Below are positions 43,018 to 51,037 of a stretch of 64,000 bases of DNA, piece after piece. Source of the stretch: Gimesia benthica. GTDB lineage: Bacteria; Planctomycetota; Planctomycetia; Planctomycetales; Planctomycetaceae. The stretch's first letter is position 1; every line of letters starts with the position of its first letter. The stretch is from positions 558,001 through 622,000 of the forward strand of contig NZ_CP043930.1 in NCBI RefSeq assembly GCF_009720525.1, in the 5' to 3' direction. The notes beneath the pieces are model-generated. The model did not search any database. It had not been told where the DNA came from and worked only from the letters and a program-made list of their open reading frames with translations. A program made the translations under genes and the position numbers.

Positions 43018-44208
43018 TTATCGGGATTCCCCGTTTCTGGCGAGTGAACCATCCAGTGCTTTTAAAAACCGCTCCAGATCTTCCCTCTGATGGGCACAGG
43101 TCAGCGAAATTCGTAATCGGGAAGTCCCCTGAGGAACAGTCGGGGGCCTGATCGCTCCCACCAGAAAACCATCTGACTGCAGATCCCTTGCCACCTGCAT
43201 CGTTAAGGCAGGATCGGACAGGATCACAGGGATAATTGGCCCAGTGGAGGCGGGTACCGTCAGTCGAGAGCGTTCCTTCAGGCCTAACCTCAGATAGCGG
43301 GACAGCTCATGCAGTCGGGCGCGTCGCACCGATTCTGTCTGGATGATTTCCAGTGCAGCACAGGCAGCAGCACAGATAGACGGGGGCAGGGCAGTGGAGT
43401 AAATCTGGGTTCGCACGCGGTTCCAAAGCCAGTTTATCAAAGCTTCAGAACCAGAAACGAAGCCTCCCAGGCAGCCCACAGCTTTACTGAGTGTACCAAT
43501 CCGAATGGTCACTCGGTCTTCAACCCCCAGTTCTTCAGCCAGACCGCGCCCATTACCTCCGTACACGCCGGTGCCGTGTGCCTCATCAACGATCAGGCTG
43601 GCCCCAAATTCCTCTGCCAGATCACAGAGATCACGCAAAGGGGCGGAAAGGCCGTCCATACTGAATACGGAATCGGTAACAATAAACTTCCTGCCTGCAT
43701 CGGTGTGTTTCGCGAGCTCGCGTTTCAGTTTCTCCAGTTGATCATGTCGAAAGACACGAAACCGGGCTCCCGAAAGTCGGCAACCGTCAATCAGGCTGGC
43801 ATGATTTAACCGGTCACAGAAAATGGTATCTGCTTCCTGAGCGACCGCCGAAATCACCCCCAGGTTGGCAGCATAGCCACTCGGAAATAATAGAGCCGCC
43901 TCAGCCCCTTCAAATTTTGCCAGTTGCTCTTCCAGACGAGCATGCCAGATGGTTCGACCACTCACCAGGGCACTGGCGCGAGCCCCTACTCCCAACTCAG
44001 ACAGTGCGACAGAAGCTGCAGAGACCAGTCGTGGATCCTGTGCCAGATCGAGATAGTCGTTACTCGACAGATTGACCAGAGTCTGGCCATCAAGGAGACA
44101 ACGTCCACCTGCAAGAGGCTGAAATATTCTGCGCGAACGAAACAGCCCCGCCTCACGGATCTGCCGGAGATCAGTTTCCATCCATTCCGGGAGTTCTGAG
44201 GACGCCAT
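43018..44208 (-). CDS. bioF: 8-amino-7-oxononanoate synthase (AONS family)
   Basis: PLP-dependent alpha-oxoamine synthase joining pimeloyl-ACP/CoA and alanine, an early step of biotin synthesis. Visible: LSSNDYLDLAQDPR (N-terminal), FPSGYAANLG, DRLNHASLIDG, IVDEAHGTGVYG (cofactor Asp) and the Schiff-base Lys242 in GTLSKAVG. 396 residues, normal. Glycine C-acetyltransferase (Kbl) is the closest alternative, but a GGNGRGLAEELGVE-type segment and length fit BioF; certainty is moderate between these two. It follows the M24 gene by 39 bases and is followed by the alpha/beta hydrolase, so a trxB-M24-bioF-hydrolase transcript is plausible. No other bio gene is adjacent. Confidence 0.87.
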   Translation of the reverse strand: MASSELPEWMETDLRQIREAGLFRSRRIFQPLAGGRCLLDGQTLVNLSSNDYLDLAQDPRLVSAASVALSELGVGARASALVSGRTIWHARLEEQLAKFEGAEAALLFPSGYAANLGVISAVAQEADTIFCDRLNHASLIDGCRLSGARFRVFRHDQLEKLKRELAKHTDAGRKFIVTDSVFSMDGLSAPLRDLCDLAEEFGASLIVDEAHGTGVYGGNGRGLAEELGVEDRVTIRIGTLSKAVGCLGGFVSGSEALINWLWNRVRTQIYSTALPPSICAAACAALEIIQTESVRRARLHELSRYLRLGLKERSRLTVPASTGPIIPVILSDPALTMQVARDLQSDGFLVGAIRPPTVPQGTSRLRISLTCAHQREDLERFLKALDGSLARNGESR

Positions 44209-44247
44209 AAATTCGTCTACCTGACGGGAAGAACTACGAGAGTCCGA

Positions 44248-45387
44248 CTACCTGAGTGCAATTACATGATTGCTGAGCCGTTCAAATCCATTTTCCGTGA
44301 TCAAGTAATTATGCTCAATCCGCATGCCACCGATACCTTCCACATAGACACCAGGCTCCAGAGTCACCACGTCACCTGCCAAAAGAGTATCGATGCTCTC
44401 CGGCACGAGAATCGGTGCTTCCGGATGTCCCAGCCCGAGGCCATGACCGGCGTGATGCTGGAAGTTTTCCTTATATCCAGCATCCCAGATTGGGGCTGCT
44501 GTTGCGGCATGCACATCAGCACATTTGGTTCCCGCTTTGAGAGTCGACTCCCCACCCTGCATAGCAGCCTGGCAGAGACCAAACAGTTTTTCCTGCTCCG
44601 CACTCGGTTCGCCAACCGCAATCGTATTGGTAAAATCGCTACGGTATCCGTGAATCACGACCGAATAATCGAGAACGAACAGATCACCGTTGTCCAGAAC
44701 ATGACCGGAAGGTAGTCCGCCTGCCTTGGGGACCTGAGGCGTTGAAGCCCGGAAGTCACCATAAATAATCACTGGCAGACCTGCGGCCTGCAGCACCGCC
44801 GCTTGCACTTTACGAAAGACATCAAACTCACTCTTACCAGCCTCGACAATTTCTCGGGCACAGGCGTGACCTGCGTCACAGGCTTGCATGCACTGTTTCA
44901 GCAATGCGATTTCGTCATCGTGCTTCTGACGACGCAAGTGACGCAGCACGCTACCCAACTCAAGTGTCGCATCGGTCTGAGTGATTTCCAGTTCCTGCAG
45001 CGCCCCTACCGGCAACCATTCAGCTTCGATGGCACCGGGACGTCCATTTAATTGCGGGACAACTGACGCAAGTGCTTTAAACAGGGCGTGATCTCGATTT
45101 TCGACCGAATGTTTGTGGTCGTACCAGGTTTCAACGGCCTCGCGATCTACATAAAACTCGGCAGCAGCAGATCGGAGTGTAAAATTATCTCCGATCAGGG
45201 TTACGCCTTTTTCCCGATCCAGCAGTAACAGAGCCCGTTCGCCCCGAGAGAAACTGCAGGGTTGCACCAGAAAATTCGAGAGGTACAAGACGTGACGCGG
45301 GTCTGCAATCAGAATCCATTCCAGATGATCGGGAACTGCATCCCACAATCGTTTCTGTCGCGCCTGACATCCTTCTTTTGTCAACAT
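44248..45387 (-). CDS. M24 family Xaa-Pro aminopeptidase
   Basis: Metallo-aminopeptidase with the pita-bread fold. The N-terminal creatinase-like domain runs to about residue 155. The catalytic domain shows the five metal ligands: an Asp in [16 protein letters not shown] with the second Asp nearby, His in [13 protein letters not shown], Glu in VVTLEPGVY and Glu in [11 protein letters not shown]. 379 residues, normal for PepQ/YpdF-type enzymes. ATG 45387 (MLTKEG) is the first start. It sits 54 bases after trxB and 39 bases before bioF, in the same direction. Prolidase versus aminopeptidase activity cannot be decided from sequence. Confidence 0.93.
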   Translation of the reverse strand: MLTKEGCQARQKRLWDAVPDHLEWILIADPRHVLYLSNFLVQPCSFSRGERALLLLDREKGVTLIGDNFTLRSAAAEFYVDREAVETWYDHKHSVENRDHALFKALASVVPQLNGRPGAIEAEWLPVGALQELEITQTDATLELGSVLRHLRRQKHDDEIALLKQCMQACDAGHACAREIVEAGKSEFDVFRKVQAAVLQAAGLPVIIYGDFRASTPQVPKAGGLPSGHVLDNGDLFVLDYSVVIHGYRSDFTNTIAVGEPSAEQEKLFGLCQAAMQGGESTLKAGTKCADVHAATAAPIWDAGYKENFQHHAGHGLGLGHPEAPILVPESIDTLLAGDVVTLEPGVYVEGIGGMRIEHNYLITENGFERLSNHVIALR

Positions 45388-45441
45388 AACGATATAGCCC
45401 TTCAGACAGATTAGTTTTCAGCGATTTTTCAGATCTACTTC

Positions 45442-46494
45442 TTATTCGTAACCGTTGGCAACCAGCCAGCGTTCCGCATCCAGGGCTGCCATACACCCAC
45501 TACCAGCCGCGGTGATTGCCTGCTTGTAGTTGTCATCGGCCACATCACCGGCAGCGAACACTCCATCCACATTTGTATTCGTGCGGAAGGGAACCTGCCA
45601 CTGGATAAAACCTTTGTCGTTCAGGTCGATCTGACCTTTCAGAAAATTGACATTCGGCGTGTGCCCGATGGCAGCGAAGTAGCCGGTGGCTTCCAGTTCT
45701 TCGGTCTGGCTTTCATCGACGGTGCTGCGAATCCGCACACCGGTCACGCCCTGTTCGTCGTTCCCCAGAACTTCATCGATGACCGAGTTCCATTTGACTT
45801 CGATCTTTTCATTCGCGAGTGCCCGGTCTGCCATGATCTTACTGGCCCGGAATTCATCACGACGATGCACGATGTAAACTTTGGAGGCAAACTTGGTCAG
45901 GTAGGAGGCTTCTTCCATCGCGCTGTCACCACCGCCAACCACCACCAGGGGATGATTGCGGAAGCGGGGCATCGCTCCATCGCAGACCGCACAGGCGGAA
46001 ACGCCCATGTTCTTAAAACGATTCTCTGAGTCCAGCCCCAGATAATTAGCCCGGGCACCTGTTGCGATAATTACCGCCAGGGCTTCTACGGGTTCTCCAT
46101 TTGACGGGGTCACCTTATAGGGATGTGATGAGAAATCGATGTCGACCACATCATCAGTGACGACCTTGGTGCCAAAGTTTTTGGCTTGTTGCCGCATCAG
46201 TTCCATCAGTTCCGGACCACTCACTCCATGACCAGTGTGAGGAGCCATATATTTGCGTTTGGATTCCTCAATGGAATCATTCAGGTACGACTCCAGATTA
46301 CCCGCAGGAAACCCGGGATAATTCTCGACTTCGGTTGTTAATGCCAACTGACCGAGGGGAAGTGTTCCCTGCAAACGGTTTTCTTCAGTCACTGCTCCTT
46401 CAAAGCACAATGGCTCGAGATTGGCACGAGATGTATAAATGCAGGCTGCCCAGGCAGCGGGCCCTGATCCGATCACGACAACTTTTTCTGGCAC
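45442..46494 (-). CDS. trxB: Thioredoxin reductase (NADPH)
   Basis: Flavoenzyme reducing thioredoxin. FAD motif is [11 protein letters not shown] near the start, the redox-active pair is Cys168/Cys171 in SACAVCDG, the NADPH motif is [13 protein letters not shown] and the second FAD motif is [11 protein letters not shown]. Start is set by an exact Shine-Dalgarno AGGAGG (46504-46509 on the plus-strand complement) 9 bases before GTG 46494; the longer ATG at 46518 would place the site inside the gene. 350 residues, against about 315 in the family: extra residues lie at about 66-92, between NYPGFPAG and SGPELME. It heads the trxB-M24-bioF-hydrolase row. Confidence 0.95.
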   Translation of the reverse strand: MPEKVVVIGSGPAAWAACIYTSRANLEPLCFEGAVTEENRLQGTLPLGQLALTTEVENYPGFPAGNLESYLNDSIEESKRKYMAPHTGHGVSGPELMELMRQQAKNFGTKVVTDDVVDIDFSSHPYKVTPSNGEPVEALAVIIATGARANYLGLDSENRFKNMGVSACAVCDGAMPRFRNHPLVVVGGGDSAMEEASYLTKFASKVYIVHRRDEFRASKIMADRALANEKIEVKWNSVIDEVLGNDEQGVTGVRIRSTVDESQTEELEATGYFAAIGHTPNVNFLKGQIDLNDKGFIQWQVPFRTNTNVDGVFAAGDVADDNYKQAITAAGSGCMAALDAERWLVANGYE

Positions 46495-46503
46495 GATTGA
46501 TAT

Positions 46504-46509
46504 CCTCCT
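46504..46509 (-). promoter_or_regulatory. Ribosome binding site that fixes the trxB start
   Basis: AGGAGG on the minus strand, 9 bases before GTG 46494. It decides against the upstream ATG at 46518, for which the site would be internal. Confidence 0.85.
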
Positions 46510-46695
46510 GAGATGCATTCTTCCTGACTGAAGAGTTTGAAACAAACTTTCAGTACATGAATCTGCCAGTGGAATGGGGTTGGTAAATACAGCCAGCATA
46601 CGAACCTGGCGTGTGTCACAATCCTACTGAAGTTGGGGCAGGAATTCCAGAAGCCGGGAGGACAGGATTAAGTGCTCAGACGGAAAAGAGGAAAC

Positions 46696-46740
46696 AAAAA
46701 AAGGTGCTCCAAAACACCGAAGTGAATGGAGCACCTTTTC
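46696..46740 (-). terminator. Rho-independent terminator in the trxB upstream region
   Basis: 12-bp perfect stem AAAAGGTGCTCC / GGAGCACCTTTT with an inner hairpin CAC-TTCG-GTG (UUCG loop) and seven T on the minus strand. No annotated minus-strand gene ends here, so it terminates either an unannotated short RNA or an attenuated trxB leader. On the plus strand only four T follow, so it is mainly a minus-strand terminator. Confidence 0.8.
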
Positions 46741-46912
46741 TGTGCTGAATGGAGCAAGTGCGGGCCAACGCTTGCCACCATCGCTGCCATAGGTATATTG
46801 CACAAGCTGTACCACTCAATATTTTTTCCTCATTTTTATCTCTAAGAGCCTGTTATATAGTCTTTTAGAGTTTTAAATAATTTTTAGCCGTTTGGGAGCC
46901 ACTCTTGAACCC

Positions 46913-46962
46913 GTTGCATAATGCAACAATAGTTGCAAAATAAGACAGTGCAAAATGCAACA
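46913..46962. repeat. Cluster of TTGCA/TGCAA inverted repeats
   Basis: GTTGCAT-A-ATGCAAC (46913-46927) is a perfect 7-bp inverted repeat, followed by AGTTGCA (46931-46937) and GTGCAAAATGCAAC (46949-46962). Repetition of the same half-site in the divergent region suggests a protein-binding operator. Confidence 0.5.
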
Positions 46963-47134
46963 CACGCTACAGCGGAGCACTTTTCTAAGTTTTGGCGATC
47001 AGAGTCTTGCTATTCCGGAGCTGGTTTTCATATTGTGAACCACAAACTGGCCTGATCGGTCTAGAATCATATAAATAAATGACTTATCTCCTGGCCTGGT
47101 TGCCAGGGCTGCTACATGTTTTAAGGAGAGTTCC

Positions 47135-47950
47135 GTGTCGAATGCGTCGCCTGCACGGCCGAAAAAGTTTACCGTCCCCCGCTTCATCGCCGCCAAACAG
47201 AAACAGCAGAAAATTACGATGCTGACAGCCTACGATTATCTGTCCGCAAAAATTCTGGATGAAGCAGGATTAGACTGCCTCCTGGTAGGAGACACTTTAG
47301 GAATGGTCGTGCAGGGCAAGAGCACAACACTGCCCGTGACCGTCGAGCAGATGATCTATCATGGTGAAATGGTGGTCCGGGCCGTTCAGAGGGCAATGGT
47401 GATCGTCGATATGCCTTTCATGTCGTTCCACGTTTCTCCCGCTCAGGCATTGGAGAATGCCGGCCGGATTCTTAAAGAGACCGGTGCAGACGCCGTCAAA
47501 CTTGAAGGCGGCGTGAACCAAGCGAAAACGATTGAAGCGATTGCCGCCGCCGATATCCCTGTGATGGCCCACCTGGGGCTGAAACCTCAATCAGTACGTG
47601 CCCTGGGAGGTATGGGGAAAATTCAACGGGACGAAGACCAGTTGATTGCCGATGCCCTGGCAGCAGAAAGAGCAGGAGCGTTTGGGATTCTACTCGAAAT
47701 GATTACGGCTCCCATTGCCAAACGCATCACAGAAACCGTCACAGTGCCCACTATCGGTATCGGGTCTGGAGCAGGTTGCGACGGACAGGTGCTTGTCACT
47801 CCGGATATGCTGGGCATGAATGCCGAATTTCACCCGCGATTCCTCAAAAAATACGCGGATCTGGCAACAGATATCACTACAGCAGTGCAGGCCTATGCCA
47901 GTGAAGTTCGGGAAGGCACCTTCCCGGATGAATCACACAGCCATACCTGA
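47135..47950 (+). CDS. panB: 3-methyl-2-oxobutanoate hydroxymethyltransferase
   Basis: First enzyme of pantothenate synthesis: transfers a hydroxymethyl group from 5,10-methylene-THF to 2-oxoisovalerate, with a TIM-barrel and Mg2+. Motifs: TAYDYLSAKILDEAGLDCLLVGDTLGM, ADAVKLEGG, PVMAHLGLKPQSV, FGILLEMI and GIGSGAGCDGQVLVTPDMLG. Start is GTG 47135, 6 bases after AAGGAG. 271 residues, normal. panC is not adjacent. A stop is followed after 15 bases by the convergent glycosyltransferase gene, with no obvious terminator. Confidence 0.96.
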   Translation: MSNASPARPKKFTVPRFIAAKQKQQKITMLTAYDYLSAKILDEAGLDCLLVGDTLGMVVQGKSTTLPVTVEQMIYHGEMVVRAVQRAMVIVDMPFMSFHVSPAQALENAGRILKETGADAVKLEGGVNQAKTIEAIAAADIPVMAHLGLKPQSVRALGGMGKIQRDEDQLIADALAAERAGAFGILLEMITAPIAKRITETVTVPTIGIGSGAGCDGQVLVTPDMLGMNAEFHPRFLKKYADLATDITTAVQAYASEVREGTFPDESHSHT

Positions 47951-47965
47951 TATCTTTTAATCCAT

Positions 47966-48727
47966 TTATTTGGCGGATTCAACGGGTAAAACTTTTACCC
48001 GCTTTCCCAGAAGATTGTCGATCCCCAGCACGAACATGACCCAGAGAGCTGAAAAAGCCTCTTTCATGTTGATTTTGGAACTGCCATACCGACGCTCTTC
48101 GAAGGTGAAGGGAACCTCCTGAAAGGTACAGCCAACCCTGCGGCAGCGGTAAAGAATTTCTTCCTGAAATGCATATCCTTTAGCACGCAGCAGTTTAAAA
48201 TCGATTTCAGCCAGTTTCGGAACACGGTAACAGCGAAAACTGCCGCTGCAGTCACGTGATTTCAAGCGTAGCAGCAGTCGAGCATACCAGTTGATCGCAC
48301 CACTCATGAAATAACGCTTCGGCCCCCAGCCCTCAATTTTTCCGCCGGGCACATACCTAGAGCCGATCGCCACATCTGCCTGTTCGGTTGCAGCCACGAG
48401 ATCAGGCATAAATCGAGGAGGATGGCTGAAGTCGGCATCGAGATTCAACACCAGATCATAGTGGTTTTCAATTGCATACTGAAAACCGGCAATCGTAGCA
48501 GTTCCCAGGCCCAGTTTGCCGCTGCGGTGTATCGAATGAATTCGCGAATCCGTCTTTTTGAGCGATTTGACATAATCGCCTGTTCCATCCGGCGAGTTGT
48601 CATCGATCACCAGAATGGCAGCATAGGGGAGATGATGATGAATCTCCGGAATCAGCTGTTCCAGATTTTCCTTCTCATTGTAAGTACATAATGTCACCAG
48701 CAGGCGCGGAGTAGCAGATTCATTCAT
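47966..48727 (-). CDS. Polyprenol-phosphate mannose synthase-like glycosyltransferase
   Basis: Family 2 transferase of the DPM1 type. LVTLCTYNEKENLEQLIPEI, ILVIDDNSPDGTGDYVK, LVLNLDADFSHPPRFM, GSRYVPGGKIEGWG, GSFRCYRVPKLAEI and VPFTFEERRYGSSK are all family hallmarks, the last near the C-terminal helix of longer members. 253 residues without a membrane domain, so a catalytic soluble type. The TTG upstream start is not used; ATG 48727 begins MNESATPRL. The His-rich protein gene begins beyond it on the same strand. It probably makes polyprenyl-phosphate mannose/glucose for envelope glycosylation; this is inferred from family. Confidence 0.93.
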   Translation of the reverse strand: MNESATPRLLVTLCTYNEKENLEQLIPEIHHHLPYAAILVIDDNSPDGTGDYVKSLKKTDSRIHSIHRSGKLGLGTATIAGFQYAIENHYDLVLNLDADFSHPPRFMPDLVAATEQADVAIGSRYVPGGKIEGWGPKRYFMSGAINWYARLLLRLKSRDCSGSFRCYRVPKLAEIDFKLLRAKGYAFQEEILYRCRRVGCTFQEVPFTFEERRYGSSKINMKEAFSALWVMFVLGIDNLLGKRVKVLPVESAK

Positions 48728-48760
48728 CGGTTTCAGTAGCCCAGCATTCAAGCAGTCAAA

Positions 48761-50131
48761 TCATTTGGGGGGAATCAGCAACGGTGTTTGTTGACTTGTA
48801 GCAGGCTCAGGAGCAGGAATCAACGGCGCCCCCGGTGTATCTTCTGCCTGGGGAAGGGGAGGTAACCCAAGATTGTTGATCTCAGGAAGCGGTTTGGGGG
48901 CAGTTGTTTTGTTTTCAGACTCTTTACGAGTGGGTTGCTGCTTCACAGCCGGAGGTGGTGGTAGCGTGCCTGAGATAGGAGCCGAACGCATTGGTCCCAG
49001 AGGTTGAATTTGGGGTTGAGGCTCAGATTTCTTCGATTCAAATGCCGGGGGACGCGTAATTGCCGGATTGACGACGTGACCACCGGAAGCTTGATTCTTC
49101 TGCGGGACCACCTGCTGAACCTTGGGATCCAGAAAAGCGAGGAAGTGATCCCCCCGTCCAGCCAGTCGGGCTGCAGTCTCAAAAACATCATGTGCCTGTT
49201 CGGCCCGACCATTGAAATGCAATACGACGCCAAATACGAATAAGCGTTCCGGATCGCGAATATCTTCCTTTACCCAGTCCGCTACCTGGTGGACCAGGGA
49301 ATCTCTGGCAATCGCATTGTCGGGACCAAACAGTTCACTCAAGCTTTCTCCCGTCACAGGCCAGGAGGGATCCAGAGCCAGCCCCTGCTTAAATTCATAG
49401 GCTGCTCGATCATACTGTTTCAGTGCCACCAGAGCATAACCCTTCTTGAAATGCGGAGTGGCCAGATCTTTTGCCAATGAGGCTGCAAATTTGTAGCGTT
49501 CGTAGGCTCTACGGTAATCCAGCTTCTGGAAGTACTCATCTCCCTTTACCTGATTTCGGAGGCTCAGTTCTCGCGCATGCCGTGTGGAAGGGACGATGTA
49601 TTTTTGAATCTTGCGTGAGGGCTCTGGTAAATAGTTCGGATCATTCCACCGCTGAAGATCCTGCTTAACAGCGTTATTGAGTGGCTGATTACTGACAGTT
49701 CCCGGATTGGTTAATGGCAGCGTCCCCGGAACATTACTGTAGGGATAGACCGTCGGCGGTGAAAATCCCTGACCGGGCAGGATCGGATACATACCGTTTA
49801 AGGAGTACCCATTGGAAAACAGCACAGGATTGCCAGCTACAAATGCATCAGTGCTGTAGTAACCGAAGCGGTTGTAAAAGTAAGGTCCCCAAGGATTTCC
49901 ATAGTAAGTATTCCCGGGAAAAGCGAAATTGAAATAGACGCTACCATTATTCCCGCTGACCGACCAGCCGGGGCTGGCCCAGTTCCGGCCATAATATCGA
50001 GGATAAGAATGGCTATGGCCGTGATGAGAATGATGATGCCCGTGCGCACCATGGTGTCGATTTTGCGCCCAGCCAGGAATGGCAAAACCTGAAAGCAGAC
50101 AGGCCGCGCTCAATATGAGAAAGTATCGCAT
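48761..50131 (-). CDS. His-rich exported protein with TPR-like region
   Basis: 456 residues, not recognised. A Sec signal peptide (residues 1-22, ending GWAQ) is followed by a His-dense stretch (RHHGAHGHHHSHHGHSHS, about 25-42), possibly metal-binding. A Tyr/Gly/Pro/Asn-rich region follows to about residue 150. A TPR-like repeat region at about 190-330 contains YFQKLDYRRAYERYKFAA and KKGYALVALKQYDRAAYEFKQGL. A Pro/Lys/Gln-rich tail follows. It lies 33 bases before the glycosyltransferase gene's start on the same strand. An extracytoplasmic structural or metal-binding role is a guess. Confidence 0.75.
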   Translation of the reverse strand: MRYFLILSAACLLSGFAIPGWAQNRHHGAHGHHHSHHGHSHSYPRYYGRNWASPGWSVSGNNGSVYFNFAFPGNTYYGNPWGPYFYNRFGYYSTDAFVAGNPVLFSNGYSLNGMYPILPGQGFSPPTVYPYSNVPGTLPLTNPGTVSNQPLNNAVKQDLQRWNDPNYLPEPSRKIQKYIVPSTRHARELSLRNQVKGDEYFQKLDYRRAYERYKFAASLAKDLATPHFKKGYALVALKQYDRAAYEFKQGLALDPSWPVTGESLSELFGPDNAIARDSLVHQVADWVKEDIRDPERLFVFGVVLHFNGRAEQAHDVFETAARLAGRGDHFLAFLDPKVQQVVPQKNQASGGHVVNPAITRPPAFESKKSEPQPQIQPLGPMRSAPISGTLPPPPAVKQQPTRKESENKTTAPKPLPEINNLGLPPLPQAEDTPGAPLIPAPEPATSQQTPLLIPPK

Positions 50132-51037
50132 TCATTCTCTCCTGTGGCCCAGAAATAGCGAGATGCATTCATTATGGTCCCCCGTTTGCGGAAAAGCAAG
50201 AACGGTTCAATCACTATAAACGAAAGCCTCTGACAGAAAACTACCTCTAAAATCAGAACATGAGCCAGGGTCATAACTCATCAATGCGGGAGAATATCTT
50301 TTTCACGCACAATTCACACTGTAGAGGCAAACGAATCAGCAGGCAGACTGGAAAAATCAGTTGCGATCGGAGTCATCAGACCTGATCGATAAATTCTCTC
50401 ACAATCCAGGCAGGCTGGCAAAGTTTTAACGCTGATATTTCGAGGAGCCTCGAGAGTCACCTAATGCAAACCCTTCAATAAAAACAGCTCCCGGGAACAG
50501 GTCTCTCCGCACATTAGGCATAGCCGAAACGGTCAACTTCAACTTCTCTTCTAACACACAGCCCTCCCAGTTTGACACTTTATAAGGGTAGTTCAGCCGG
50601 ATTTCACAGCATAAATCTACCCTAGATTATCCAACCGTTACGACGCACATAATCGTGTGTAAAAATGACGTAACCTTTTTATCTGATAATGACTTGAGAC
50701 ATTCAAGCGGTAATTACAGCACGCCGATAGATTGTACCAGTCGCAATGAGAATTCATATCTGAATGATCAAAACAAACAATTCGGATGTGAATCAGGACG
50801 GTGCTGGAGAGCATCGCCCGCAATCGAAATTACTAGAAGTTTATCGTAAGGGTATCTGACCTCGGAACGATGCCCTGAGAATCAAGCCAGCGCGAGTTGA
50901 CGATTTCAACTTGGACCAATAGCAGTCCCAATAGGAACAAACCAAAATTCGCGCCGTAACCACTGTGATGTGACACAAGAGGCACATCAATCTGTCTATG
51001 ATGGTCAGAAAACGACCCAAGAAGGAGACGCTGTTCT
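50132..51037. other. 906-base intergenic region before the Cys-rich gene
   Basis: No gene is supported; short frames around 50640-50850 have no ribosome site. The region presumably contains the promoters of the divergent His-rich (minus) and Cys-rich (plus) genes. Small imperfect hairpins such as AGTTGA/TCAACT (50893-50911) are present. I recognise no RNA family. AAGGAG lies about 11 bases before the ATG at 51038. Confidence 0.4.

Larger units (their letters stand above)
46495..47134. other. 640-base divergent intergenic region between trxB and panB
   Basis: Divides trxB (minus) from panB (plus). It contains an isolated minus-strand terminator (46696-46740) about 200 bases upstream of trxB and a cluster of TTGCA/TGCAA elements (46913-46962). 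No gene is supported; a 63-codon frame (46624-46815, GTG start after GAGG) overlaps the terminator and could be a leader peptide, but this is a guess. The panB ribosome site is AAGGAG at 47123-47128. Confidence 0.5.

Noticed and set aside
46999..47196. Minus-strand frame of 65 codons overlapping the panB start
   Set aside because: It covers the panB ribosome site and N-terminus in antisense, with no supporting signal.
50638..50849. Short open frames on both strands in the 906-base gap
   Set aside because: No ribosome site, no conserved-looking sequence; left as unannotated intergenic DNA.
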